From NCBI GenBank assembly GCA_009649675.1, contig WJPL01000001.1, positions 702,469-766,468 of the forward strand: a stretch of 64,000 bases of DNA, written 5' to 3'. The translations under genes and the position numbers were made by a program. Numbering within the stretch: position 1 is the stretch's first letter; the number at the start of each line of letters is the position of its first letter. This document shows, in pieces, positions 42,401 to 51,015 of this stretch. This stretch comes from Alphaproteobacteria bacterium HT1-32 (GTDB lineage: Bacteria > Pseudomonadota > Alphaproteobacteria > Rhodospirillales > HT1-32). The notes below the pieces were generated by a model. That model ran no database searches. It saw only the letters and a program-made list of their open reading frames with translations, and was not told the origin of the DNA.

Positions 42401-44221
42401 GTGAAGAAACCTTCGATGCACATTTCCAGCCAAATTCCGGGCCCTGCCCGACCTGCTGTTGAGGTAACCCGCCCCGCAGCCCGCTACAAGGCCCGTCGTT
42501 TTCTCATGCTCGCGCTGACCACGGCGACCATCGCCGCACTGTCCGCGCTGATGCTCCGGATTCTCGGCACAAACGGCTGGGACTGGCCTGAATATGGCAT
42601 CTTTGCCTGCTTCTTCCTCACCCTCCCATGGCTTGCCCTCGGGTTCTGGAACTCGGTGATCGGGTTCCTGATTTCCCAACTGACCCGCAATCCGGCGGTC
42701 TATGTCAATCCGGCCTGGGCCGATGCCGACAGCAATGCCCCGATTGCCGGGCGCACGGCCATCGCACTCGCCATCCGTAACGAGCAGGTTGATGCCGCCC
42801 TCGACCGGCTGGAGCAGATCAAGCGCAGCGTCGATGCCACCGGCTATGGTCATATGTTCTGGTTCCATGTGCTCAGCGACACCTCGAACCCGGATGTTGC
42901 ACGGGAAGAAGAACGCCTGATCGATCTCTGGCGTCAGCGCGACATAACCCCGGACCGCATTCATTATCGCCGCCGCACCGACAATACCGGCTTCAAGGCA
43001 GGCAATATTGCCGAGTTCTGCGACAGTTATGGCGATGCCTATGACTTCTTCATTCCGCTGGATGCGGACAGCCTGATGTCCGGCCCGGCGATCCTGCGCC
43101 TGATCCGCTGCCTGCAGGCACATCCGGAAATCGGATTGTTGCAGGGGCTGGTTGTCGGGCGCCCGTCAGACAGTTTCTTTACCCGTGTTTTCCAGTTCGG
43201 CATGCGCCACGGCATGCGCTCCTATACCGCCGGCAGCGCCTGGTGGCAGGGCGACTGTGGCCCGTTCTGGGGTCATAACGCCGCCATCCGGATGCAGGCT
43301 TTCCGCGATCATTGCCAGCTTCCCGTTCTACCGGGGAAAGCCCCCCTCGGCGGACATATACTGAGCCACGATCAGGTTGAAGCCGTCCTGATGCGGCGTG
43401 CCGGCTACGAATGCCGGGTTGTTGCCGAAGAAGACGAAAGCTTCGAAGAAAACCCGCCCTCGCTGCAGGATTTCATCAAACGCGACCTGCGCTGGTGTCA
43501 GGGTAACATGCAGTATCTCAAGCTGCTCGACATGCCGGGTATCAAACCGGTCAGCCGTCTTCAGCTGGCGCTGGCAATCCTGATGTATGTGGGTGCTCCC
43601 GGCTGGATGGCGCTGATCATCTTCGGTGCCGCACAGGTCTTCATGCCCGGCGGGACCGAACCGTTCCCGGCCACCCTTGGCCTGACCCTGTTTGCCACTG
43701 TCATGACCATGACCTTCATGCCAAAGATCATGGGTGTGCTTGATACCCTGCTGTCCCCGGCGAAACGCCGCACTTATGGCGGTGCCGGTGCCCTGCTGTG
43801 GGGAACCTTTGTCGAGCTGATCTTCTCGGCCCTGATGGCCCCGCTGATCGGCTTTGCCGTGGCCCGGTTCATGATTGGTCTGGCTTTCGGCAAGCGCGTC
43901 GCCTGGGAAGCTCAGGTCCGTGTCGGCGGCGGGCTGGCCTGGTCCGACGCCCTTCGTGGTCTCTGGCCGCAAACCCTTGCAGGGATCGCCATCCTGTCCG
44001 TGTTCTGGTGGAAGATGCCGTCTGTTCTTCCCTGGGCCGCGCCGATCTTCGTCGCCTTCCTCTGCGCCATCCCCTTTGCCGTCGTCACGGCCCTGCCGTC
44101 ACTCGGCCGGGCCTCACAACGCGCCGGACTTTGCCGTATCCCTGAAGAATCCGTCGTTCCGGCAGCACCGCTGTCTCCGGTTGTCGACACCCGCCTGTCG
44201 ATGATCAAACAGGAAAGCTGA
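42401..44221 (+). CDS. opgH: Glucan biosynthesis glucosyltransferase H
   Basis: Inner-membrane GT2 enzyme that polymerises beta-glucan chains of osmoregulated periplasmic glucans from UDP-glucose. At 606 residues it is shorter than enterobacterial OpgH (~850), close to the compact forms of other proteobacteria. Seen: two N-terminal helices, NTGFKAGNIAEFC (~200), the DxD motif FIPLDADSLMSG (~220), WGHNAAIRM (~288), EEDESFEENPPSL and RDLRWCQGN (the (Q/R)xxRW-type signature, ~364), then about five C-terminal helices. GTG 42401 is the longest start; ATG 42416 is also possible. opgC follows by 5 bp; no opgG is present. Confidence 0.93.
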   Translation: MKKPSMHISSQIPGPARPAVEVTRPAARYKARRFLMLALTTATIAALSALMLRILGTNGWDWPEYGIFACFFLTLPWLALGFWNSVIGFLISQLTRNPAVYVNPAWADADSNAPIAGRTAIALAIRNEQVDAALDRLEQIKRSVDATGYGHMFWFHVLSDTSNPDVAREEERLIDLWRQRDITPDRIHYRRRTDNTGFKAGNIAEFCDSYGDAYDFFIPLDADSLMSGPAILRLIRCLQAHPEIGLLQGLVVGRPSDSFFTRVFQFGMRHGMRSYTAGSAWWQGDCGPFWGHNAAIRMQAFRDHCQLPVLPGKAPLGGHILSHDQVEAVLMRRAGYECRVVAEEDESFEENPPSLQDFIKRDLRWCQGNMQYLKLLDMPGIKPVSRLQLALAILMYVGAPGWMALIIFGAAQVFMPGGTEPFPATLGLTLFATVMTMTFMPKIMGVLDTLLSPAKRRTYGGAGALLWGTFVELIFSALMAPLIGFAVARFMIGLAFGKRVAWEAQVRVGGGLAWSDALRGLWPQTLAGIAILSVFWWKMPSVLPWAAPIFVAFLCAIPFAVVTALPSLGRASQRAGLCRIPEESVVPAAPLSPVVDTRLSMIKQES

Positions 44222-44226
44222 CACAG

Positions 44227-45453
44227 ATGAGCCAGTCGAAGGTAACAGCAATCGGTATACCTCCCCGCAAGCGGGATGTACGTCTCGATTTTTTCCGGGG
44301 CATTGCCATGCTGATTATCTTCATGGCCCATTTACCCGAAAACCGCTGGCAGAACTTCATACCCGCCAATTTCGGTCCATCCGATGCGACGGAAATGTTC
44401 GTCTTCTGCTCAGGCTTTGCCTCTGCCCTGGCCTTTGGCTCGCTTTACAAAACCCATGGTTTCCTGATGGGCACATCGCGGATCGGACTGCGCTGCTTTC
44501 AGGTCTACTGGGCGCATCTGGCCATGTTCATCACCATCGCAACGGTTGTCATCATCGGCACCAACGTGATGGCCGGGCTGGTTGCCGACCCGAAGAATTA
44601 TATCATCGCCCTCAACCTGATGCCGTTCATGGACGATCCGGTCAACGGCCTGGTCGGACTGATGACACTGACCTATGTCCCGAATTACTTCGATATTCTG
44701 CCCATGTATCTGGTCCTGCTGGCCATGATACCGGTGGTCATGCTGCTCAGCCGGGTCCACAACCTGCTGCCAATTGCCGCCATTGCCCTGCTCTGGCTGG
44801 CCAATCAGATATTTGACCCGCAGCTTCCCGCGGAATGGTGGTCCGACCGGACATGGTTCTTTGATCCCTTTGCCTGGGCGCTGATCTTCTTTACCGGATT
44901 CAGCATCTCCATCGGCTGGCTGAAAACTCCGCAAGCAAACCGCATTCTGTTCTGGACCGCCGTCATTTTCGTGACACTGCTGATCCCGGTCAGTCACTGG
45001 CAGACCGCACAGAACTATGAATGGATGCGGGAATTCCGGGTCATCTTCTGGTCCGGCTTCGACAAGACAGAGTTCGGCTATCTCCGCTACCTGCATTTCC
45101 TCGCACTGGCCTATATCTGCGTCACCCTGCTGAAGGGGCGCGAGGATATGCTGCACCACCCCGCCCTGAAGCCGGTCATCAAGGTCGGTCAGCAGGCGCT
45201 GGCGACCTTCATCAGTTCGATGATTCTGGCGCAGATCGGTGGCATGGTGCTGGATTATCTCGGCCGCTCACCGCTGACCTATGCCTTCGTCAATCTCAGC
45301 GGTTTTGCCCTGCTGATCGGCATCGCCTACATGATGGCCTTCTTCAAGAAGCAGCCCTGGCGCAAACCGGCCCCCCCGGGCACCGAGACCGCAAAGGCCG
45401 CCCCGCCCGCCACCAGTTATCCCCTTCAGGGCGACCGCCGCGCCTCTGCCTGA
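44227..45453 (+). CDS. opgC: OpgC protein (periplasmic glucan succinyltransferase-type)
   Basis: Polytopic inner-membrane protein of 408 residues with about ten helices, matching the OpgC family that adds succinyl groups to osmoregulated periplasmic glucans. Seen: RDVRLDFFRGIAMLIIFMAH (~17-36), PSDATEMFVFCSGFASALAF (~49) and VYWAHLAMFI, the typical acyltransferase-3-like N-terminal pattern, then TYVPNYFDILPMYLVLL (~147). Only 5 bp separate it from opgH, so glucan synthesis and anionic modification are coupled. Confidence 0.92.
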   Translation: MSQSKVTAIGIPPRKRDVRLDFFRGIAMLIIFMAHLPENRWQNFIPANFGPSDATEMFVFCSGFASALAFGSLYKTHGFLMGTSRIGLRCFQVYWAHLAMFITIATVVIIGTNVMAGLVADPKNYIIALNLMPFMDDPVNGLVGLMTLTYVPNYFDILPMYLVLLAMIPVVMLLSRVHNLLPIAAIALLWLANQIFDPQLPAEWWSDRTWFFDPFAWALIFFTGFSISIGWLKTPQANRILFWTAVIFVTLLIPVSHWQTAQNYEWMREFRVIFWSGFDKTEFGYLRYLHFLALAYICVTLLKGREDMLHHPALKPVIKVGQQALATFISSMILAQIGGMVLDYLGRSPLTYAFVNLSGFALLIGIAYMMAFFKKQPWRKPAPPGTETAKAAPPATSYPLQGDRRASA

Positions 45454-45468
45454 ATAGCAGACCTTCAG

Positions 45469-46341
45469 CTATTCACTGGCCGCCGTCATGGCGGCTTCCC
45501 ACAGGCGGTCGATCAGCTTGAACTTCGGGCTGTCCTGTCGTGACAGGATGCCCATGACACGGTCACGGGGCGGATTGCCGACCGGCAGGAAACGCAGGCC
45601 TGCTGTCGACTCGTCCGGCAGGCAGGGCAGCGGGATGATCGCTACGCCGAGGTCATGGGCAACCATCCGGGAAACCGATTCCAGCGTGTCCAGTTCCATC
45701 GCATCACGGATATCCAATTTCAGTTCCTGCAACAGATCGTCAGCCAGTTCGCTGACCCAGGCCTGTCGTGACATCCGGATATAGGGCCGGTCACGCAGCA
45801 GGCTGACCACGTCATCCCCGGCCACGTCACGGGCACAGATCAGCATCATTGTCTCGCGGGCGATCGGTTGCCATTTCAGATGGCTTCGCAACCGGTCCGG
45901 TTCACTCATGATCGCCGCATCAAGGTCACCCCGGTCGATCTGCAGCAACAGTTCGTGCGACTGGTCCGGCACCACCTTGATATGGACTGCCGGATAGACC
46001 TGCATCAGTTCCTTGATCGAACGCGGCACCAGATTGGAGATCGACGACGAGACGGCCCCGATGGTCAGGTCACCGACCAGTTCTCCGCCCGGTCGCAGGG
46101 AGCCGATCATCTCGTCATAGGCATGCAGGATATCGCGGGCTTTCGGAATGATCGACAGGCCCTGACGGGTCAGTTGCGGGGTGCGTCTGCTGCGGTCAAA
46201 CAGCTCTGCCTGCACCAGATCCTCAAGCGTGCGCATTTGCTGGCTGACCGCCGCCGGAGACACACAAACCTGATCCGCCGCAGCCTGAAAGCTGCCGCGT
46301 TCGGCAATCGCGACGAGAGTCCGCAACAGGGTAATCGACAT
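45469..46341 (-). CDS. LysR-family transcriptional regulator
   Basis: Regulator of 290 residues. Seen: MSITLLRTLVAIAERGSFQA at the N-terminus, helix-turn-helix QAAADQVCVSPAAVSQQM (~19-36) followed by LEDLVQAELFDRSRR, and a substrate-binding domain. It ends 16 bp from the convergent opgC gene and starts about 165 bp from the phosphodiesterase gene stop on the same strand, so no divergent target reveals its function. Confidence 0.87.
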   Translation of the reverse strand: MSITLLRTLVAIAERGSFQAAADQVCVSPAAVSQQMRTLEDLVQAELFDRSRRTPQLTRQGLSIIPKARDILHAYDEMIGSLRPGGELVGDLTIGAVSSSISNLVPRSIKELMQVYPAVHIKVVPDQSHELLLQIDRGDLDAAIMSEPDRLRSHLKWQPIARETMMLICARDVAGDDVVSLLRDRPYIRMSRQAWVSELADDLLQELKLDIRDAMELDTLESVSRMVAHDLGVAIIPLPCLPDESTAGLRFLPVGNPPRDRVMGILSRQDSPKFKLIDRLWEAAMTAASE

Positions 46342-46410
46342 TCCGGCAATCCTTCAGCTTCGCTTAAGTTGAATCGCGTGAAGGGCCTGTTTGTCAACGA
46401 CAGCTGAACT

Positions 46411-47247
46411 TTATCGCCGGTCCGGATAAAACAGATATGGCCCGTCGAAGGGACCGACAGGCACATATTCCGACGTGAATCCGGCGAAACCGGAGCGGTC
46501 ATCAAAGCTGTGCATCAGAAACGCCCCCGGTTCCATCCGGAAGGCTGAAGCCCCGTCCTCACGATGATCAAGGGCGACCGCATGCGAGGTGCCGGGGGCG
46601 ATGACTGCCGGACCAGCCGGGGTCTGACTGGTGATGAAACGATGCACATGGCCGCAGATCATCTGATGCGGCCCCTGATGCCCGCCCAGAATTTCAAACA
46701 GCCGGGACGGATCACGTAAACGCTGGCGGTCCATATGACCGACACCGGAATCGAATGGCGGGTGATGAAACGCGACCATGACCGGCCGGGAACCCAGATT
46801 GCTGATCTGGCTGGCAAGCCAGTCTGTTGTGGTTGTCGTCAGTTCGCCATGCGATGCACCGGGAACCGAGCTGTCGATGCAAAGCAGGGTCAGATCATCA
46901 ATCGACAGGCTGTAATTGATTTCGTCAGACCCGCCCTGCAGATAGCCATGATCCGGGAAGACCTGCCGCATGTTATCGCGCCGGTCATGATTGCCCGGCA
47001 ACAGGTAATAGGGCACGACGAGACGGTCGAGCATGCCGCGAAGCCGTTCATATTGCGCAACGCGGCCATGATCGGTCAGATCACCGGTCACCACGACCGC
47101 ATCAACCGGGCCGACATCCTCCATCAGACTGTTCGCATAGCTGACAGCACGGTCGAGATAGGCGGATGTGTCAACGACATCATAAGCCAGACTGTTCTCT
47201 TCAACGATGTGACAATCGGAGAACTGGAAGATCCTCACCGGTTTCAT
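46411..47247 (-). CDS. Metallophosphoesterase, cyclic-nucleotide/glycerophosphodiester phosphodiesterase type
   Basis: Binuclear metallophosphoesterase of 278 residues, close in motif pattern to the GpdQ/CpdA class III phosphodiesterases. Seen: FQFSDCHI with the first ligands (~8-15), VVTGDLTDHG (~52-61), LLPGNHDRR (~83-91), FHHPP (~159) and ICGHVHRFI (~196-204), so every metal-ligand motif is intact. No signal peptide is visible, so it acts in the cytosol. Its ATG overlaps the ABC ATPase stop by 4 bp. As last gene of an import operon it probably hydrolyses the imported compound, perhaps a glycerophosphodiester; cAMP is the alternative. Confidence 0.9.
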   Translation of the reverse strand: MKPVRIFQFSDCHIVEENSLAYDVVDTSAYLDRAVSYANSLMEDVGPVDAVVVTGDLTDHGRVAQYERLRGMLDRLVVPYYLLPGNHDRRDNMRQVFPDHGYLQGGSDEINYSLSIDDLTLLCIDSSVPGASHGELTTTTTDWLASQISNLGSRPVMVAFHHPPFDSGVGHMDRQRLRDPSRLFEILGGHQGPHQMICGHVHRFITSQTPAGPAVIAPGTSHAVALDHREDGASAFRMEPGAFLMHSFDDRSGFAGFTSEYVPVGPFDGPYLFYPDRR

Positions 47248-48314
47248 GCGGCGGCTCCCGCGGCATCACTGTCCAGCATCATGATCGCTTCAGACGGCAC
47301 CTCGACGCCAACCGCATCACCAATGGCCGGTGGATTCGGGTCGGCAGACAGAACAGACAGCGGCCCGCTGGTCACATCATCGATGGTCAGCCTGTAATGG
47401 GTACCAAGGAACAGGCGACCAGACACACGCCCGACCAGACCGGCCCCTTCGGGCGGGGTGATCTTGAGGGCTTCCGGCCGGACATAAACCGACTGGTTCG
47501 CCGCCAGTGCCTTCGGCAGGTCGAGCCTGCCGCCCGGCAGTTCAATGGCTGACCCGCTGGCCCGCCCCGGCAGATGATTCGCACCGCCAACAAAGGTCGC
47601 AATAAAGCCGTTCGCCGGCTGATGATAGATCGCTTCCGACCGGTCGATCTGCTGAATGACGCCATCCCGCATCACCGCAACCCGGTCGGCAATGGCCATG
47701 GCTTCGGACTGATCGTGGGTCACAAAAACCGCTGTAATGGATAACTGCCGCAACAGCCGCGCCAGTTCATCACGCAGTTGTTCACGCAGGGCGGCATCCA
47801 GTGCAGAAAGCGGCTCGTCCAGCAGCAGCACGCGGGGCCGGGGTGCCACCGCACGTGCCAGCGCAACACGCTGACGCTGACCACCGGACAGGGCATCAAC
47901 CGGGCGTCCGGCAAAGGCTTCCAGCTGACAGAGTGCCAGCACCTCATCGACCCGGTCGTCGATCTGTTTACGGGGCAGTCCCGCAACTTTCAGGCCGTAG
48001 CCGATATTGGCCCGCACATCCATGTTGGGAAACAGGGCGTAGGACTGAAAGACCATGCCGACCGCACGTTTCTCGATCGGCAGCGACGTCACGTCATCAT
48101 CGTCAAACAGCACCCGTCCCTGCCGGTCCGGATCTTCCAGCCCGGCAATGATGCGCAGCATTGTGGTCTTGCCGCAGCCGCTCGGCCCCAGCAGCGCCAT
48201 GATCTCACCGGGGATGACCTCCAGGTCGGTGGGCTTGAGCGCCTGCACACCTCCCGGATAGGTTTTGGCGCAATGATTGAGGCGGATACGTGTTCCGTCG
48301 GATGTATTGGACAT
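47244..48314 (-). CDS. ABC transporter ATP-binding protein (Fe3+/polyamine/2-AEP importer type)
   Basis: ATPase of a binding-protein-dependent importer, 356 residues. ATG 48314 (MSNTSDGTRI) overlaps the upstream permease stop by one base and is preferred to the longer frame. Seen: Walker A LLGPSGCGKTT (~41-51), Q-loop VFQSYALFPN (~88), signature LSGGQRQRVALARA (~141), Walker B RVLLLDEPLSALD (~161), H-loop VFVTHDQSEA (~196) and a C-terminal TOBE-like beta domain. The class covers iron, polyamine, thiamine and phosphonate-type uptake. Confidence 0.95.
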   Translation of the reverse strand: MSNTSDGTRIRLNHCAKTYPGGVQALKPTDLEVIPGEIMALLGPSGCGKTTMLRIIAGLEDPDRQGRVLFDDDDVTSLPIEKRAVGMVFQSYALFPNMDVRANIGYGLKVAGLPRKQIDDRVDEVLALCQLEAFAGRPVDALSGGQRQRVALARAVAPRPRVLLLDEPLSALDAALREQLRDELARLLRQLSITAVFVTHDQSEAMAIADRVAVMRDGVIQQIDRSEAIYHQPANGFIATFVGGANHLPGRASGSAIELPGGRLDLPKALAANQSVYVRPEALKITPPEGAGLVGRVSGRLFLGTHYRLTIDDVTSGPLSVLSADPNPPAIGDAVGVEVPSEAIMMLDSDAAGAAA

Positions 48315-49111
48315 CAGCGTTTTCCAACATTCTGTAACCGTGACGACGCCCATTGCAGGGCGACAAGCAGCGGCACGATCATGACAAAAAAGACAAGGGT
48401 ATAGGCCGAGGCAATCTCCAGCCGCATGGAGGCATAGCTGTCTGCCAGACCGACCGGCAGGGTCTTGGTCAGTGGTGTATGCAGCATCCAGGTCAGGTTG
48501 AATTCGCCAATCGACAGGGTAACCACAGTCAGCGAACCGGCGAGGATGCCCGGCATGGCATTCGGGACGGCGATGTCGATGAACCGCCGCCAGGAGGATG
48601 CGCCAAGCGATGCCGCACCTTCCTCCAGCGTTTTCAGGTCAATGGCGGCAAAGATCGCCATGACCGAGCGGATCATGAAAGGCAGGGTATAGAGCACATG
48701 CCCGACCAGAATGAACCACCAGGAAATCCGGAATCCCTTCCAGGAGCCATAGAGTTGCAGCAATGCCAGGGCCAGCGCCAGTCCGGGAACCGCCAGTGGC
48801 AACGACACAAATTCCTCAATGACACGGGACAGCCTGCCACCCAGCCGGTTCAGGGCATAGGCTGCGGGCACACCGATCACCAGCGTGAAGACAAGGCAGA
48901 CACCGGCAATCAGCATGGACCGCCAGATACTGTCGGAATACAGACGCAGGACCTCTTCGATCCAGCGCAGGGTGACACCGCTGGAGATACCGCGGAAATA
49001 GTTTTCCGTGACACCGGCCATGACCGACATGATCGCCGGAACCAGCAGGAACAGACAGGCGGCAAGTGTGACCGCAAGCTGCATCGATTTTACGGGGCTG
49101 ATACGGGGCAT
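48314..49111 (-). CDS. ABC transporter permease
   Basis: Inner-membrane permease subunit of 265 residues with about six helices. Seen: the ATPase-contacting EAA loop EEGAASLGASSWRRFIDIAV (~178-197), then PNAMPGI, and the PYA/IGVPAAYALNRLGG stretch typical of the PotC/ThiP-like group. It begins 8 bp after the partner permease gene. The two permeases are separate proteins rather than a fused one. Confidence 0.94.
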   Translation of the reverse strand: MPRISPVKSMQLAVTLAACLFLLVPAIMSVMAGVTENYFRGISSGVTLRWIEEVLRLYSDSIWRSMLIAGVCLVFTLVIGVPAAYALNRLGGRLSRVIEEFVSLPLAVPGLALALALLQLYGSWKGFRISWWFILVGHVLYTLPFMIRSVMAIFAAIDLKTLEEGAASLGASSWRRFIDIAVPNAMPGILAGSLTVVTLSIGEFNLTWMLHTPLTKTLPVGLADSYASMRLEIASAYTLVFFVMIVPLLVALQWASSRLQNVGKR

Positions 49112-49119
49112 GACCTGTC

Positions 49120-49932
49120 CTAACCTGAAGCGGCGACAGTGCCGCCGGTGAAAGAACGCCCGGCCAGCAGCAACACCCAGGTCACCAGACCCAGAACGCA
49201 GGACAGCGCACAGGCCATGGCGATATTCGCTGACAGGGTAAATTCGGTATAGATCACCATCGGCAGCACATCGATATCCGTTGCCAGTGTAAAGGCCGTG
49301 CCGAATGCGCCCATCGCAGTGGCAAAGGCAATCGCCCCGGCGGCCACAAGGGCCGGTGCCAGGCCCGGCAGAATGACATCAAGAAGCACCCGGAACGGGC
49401 CTGCCCCCAGCGACCGCGCCGCCTCTTCAAGCTGGGGGTCCAGCTTTTCGGCAGCGGCCATGACGGTCAGCAACACCCGGGGAATGGAGAAATACAGATA
49501 GCCCAGGAACAGCCCGGCAATCGAATAGGCAAAGACCACACGGGTATCGAACAGGCCCTTGGCAAGGTCATTGACCAGTCCCTGTCGCCCGCCCAGCAGA
49601 ATGATCAGGAAGCCGATAACCACACCGGGGAAAGCCAGTGGGAATGTCAGGGTCGCAATCAGGAAATTGCGGCCGCGAAAACGGTTGCGGGTCAGGAACA
49701 GACCAGCCGTGGTTGAGATGGCGATAGCCGCCAGCGTCACCCCGGCAGACACCACAACCGTATCGAAAAGACTGCGCATATACCGCTCATTGGCGAGTAT
49801 ATCCGCATAGATGGCAAACCCGGCGCTGGTGCTCACCGACGCCTGAAACAGGCGCACAAGCGGCAACGCAAGAAAGGCCATCGAGAAGATGACCAGCGGC
49901 AGGATGCACAGAACCGGAAAAAGTCGTTTCAT
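49120..49932 (-). CDS. ABC transporter permease
   Basis: Inner-membrane permease subunit of 270 residues with about six helices. Seen: an N-terminal uncleaved helix (LFPVLCILPLVIFSMAFLAL), the EAA loop EEAARSLGAGPFRVLLDVIL (~167-186) and LPGLAPAL. Its mRNA has no purine-rich ribosome-binding site before ATG 49932; the upstream bases read ACCTCCTGAC, like anti-Shine-Dalgarno sequence. A short coupled leader frame ends on the start codon (see 49929-49982), which may explain how translation begins. Confidence 0.94.
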   Translation of the reverse strand: MKRLFPVLCILPLVIFSMAFLALPLVRLFQASVSTSAGFAIYADILANERYMRSLFDTVVVSAGVTLAAIAISTTAGLFLTRNRFRGRNFLIATLTFPLAFPGVVIGFLIILLGGRQGLVNDLAKGLFDTRVVFAYSIAGLFLGYLYFSIPRVLLTVMAAAEKLDPQLEEAARSLGAGPFRVLLDVILPGLAPALVAAGAIAFATAMGAFGTAFTLATDIDVLPMVIYTEFTLSANIAMACALSCVLGLVTWVLLLAGRSFTGGTVAASG

Positions 49933-49982
49933 GTCAGGAGGTAATCCGACCGAAGGGAATGACGCCGCGGCAGCAGCGCCAT
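49929..49982 (-). CDS. Possible 17-codon leader peptide translationally coupled to the permease gene
   Basis: On the minus strand an ATG at 49982 directly after GAGGGGGG opens a 17-codon frame (MALLPRRHSLRSDYLLT) whose TGA overlaps the permease ATG as ATGA. The permease itself lacks a ribosome-binding site, so coupling through this frame would supply ribosomes. The same stretch can fold as an imperfect hairpin (CCGAGGGGGGATGGCG with CGTCATTCCCTTCGG), typical of the dose-setting stems between binding-protein and permease genes. Only sequence logic supports it. Confidence 0.3.
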   Translation of the reverse strand: MALLPRRHSLRSDYLLT

Positions 49983-50000
49983 CCCCCCTCGGAGGTCAGA

Positions 50001-51011
50001 TTATTTCACTTCTTTCAGATAACGCTCACCGAACGCCTTCTGAACTTTTTCCATCTTCGCGTAATCCACCGGTGTGGCGCGTTCATAATCGCTGTCCGGC
50101 AGGAACTTCGCCGCAACTTCCGGCGGCAGTTTCACCGGACGGGCCGGCTTCAGATAGGCATTCGTCCAGATTGCCTGACCTTCGTCAGACAGGATGTAAT
50201 CCAGCACTTTCTTGCCGAGATCCGGGTTCGGGCCATTGGCAACCAGGCTCATGACATAGGGAACCACGACCGAACCTTCGCAGGGCAGGACGAATTCAAA
50301 ATTTCCGCCTTCGGTATATTTGCCGCGATAGGCATTGAAGTCATAATCGAACAGGATCGGAATTTCACCGGAAACAACACGGGCATAGGAAGTCTGTTTC
50401 GGAACGATCGGATCGTTCTCGGCCAGTTCCTGGAAGAACTTCACACCCGGATCGAAATTGTCCAGCGTCCCGCCAAAGGCGCGGTTGACGGCAACAGCAC
50501 CGGCATAGCCGACAAAGGCGCTCGACGGGTCAAGATAACCGACCATGCCTCTGTATTCCGGCTTCTTCAGGTCTGCCCAGCAGGCCGGAACCGGGGCACC
50601 GCCAAGCGCGTCCTTGTTCACGAACAGGCCGAGGGTACCGTAATGGATGGTGAACCATTTGCCGTCCGGATCTTTCAGACCATCAGCAATATCTTCAAAA
50701 CCCTTCGGCTTGTAGGCGGTTGCAACGCCCTCATTACCGGCCTTGATCCCGAAGGTGACGCCATAATAGGCAACATCAGCAACCGGGGAGTCCTTTTCAG
50801 CCAGCAGCTGGCTGAGGGTCTGGCCTGAGTTCTTGTTGTCATGCGGCATCTTGATGCCGAGCTTGGTATCGATAGCCTTCAGCATGGAGGCCCAGTCTGC
50901 CCACTGCGGCGGGCAGTTGTAGCAGATGGCGTCTTCAGCGTTCGCTGCACTATAGGTAAATGCCGTGGAGGCAAGGGTTGCCGCAACCGCGGCGCTCAGT
51001 AAAACTCTCAT
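50001..51011 (-). CDS. ABC transporter periplasmic substrate-binding protein
   Basis: Secreted solute-binding protein of 336 residues (cluster D-type, Fe3+/polyamine/2-aminoethylphosphonate-like). ATG 51011 (MRVLLSAAVAATLA) gives a clean signal peptide with predicted cleavage after AANA; GTG 51023 would add four residues. Seen: YNCPPQWADWASMLKAIDTK after the signal, ADVAYYGVTFGIKAG (~82), VPACWADLKKPEYRGMVGYL and LDYILSDEGQAIW, all typical of the fold. The ligand pocket cannot be read by eye. First transporter gene after the LacI regulator, whose stop codon lies 4 bp upstream. Confidence 0.93.
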   Translation of the reverse strand: MRVLLSAAVAATLASTAFTYSAANAEDAICYNCPPQWADWASMLKAIDTKLGIKMPHDNKNSGQTLSQLLAEKDSPVADVAYYGVTFGIKAGNEGVATAYKPKGFEDIADGLKDPDGKWFTIHYGTLGLFVNKDALGGAPVPACWADLKKPEYRGMVGYLDPSSAFVGYAGAVAVNRAFGGTLDNFDPGVKFFQELAENDPIVPKQTSYARVVSGEIPILFDYDFNAYRGKYTEGGNFEFVLPCEGSVVVPYVMSLVANGPNPDLGKKVLDYILSDEGQAIWTNAYLKPARPVKLPPEVAAKFLPDSDYERATPVDYAKMEKVQKAFGERYLKEVK

Positions 51012-51015
51012 GGAT

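Noticed and set aside
42344-43123. 260-codon N-terminal extension of the dehydrogenase frame that starts at 42343
   Set aside because: It is wholly antisense to opgH, has no dehydrogenase motifs, and GTG 42343 has a strong AGGAGAGG site.
48353-49123. 256-codon plus-strand frame over an ABC permease
   Set aside because: Exactly antisense to a permease with a clear EAA loop; composition rich in Gln, His and Asp as expected from a shadow frame.
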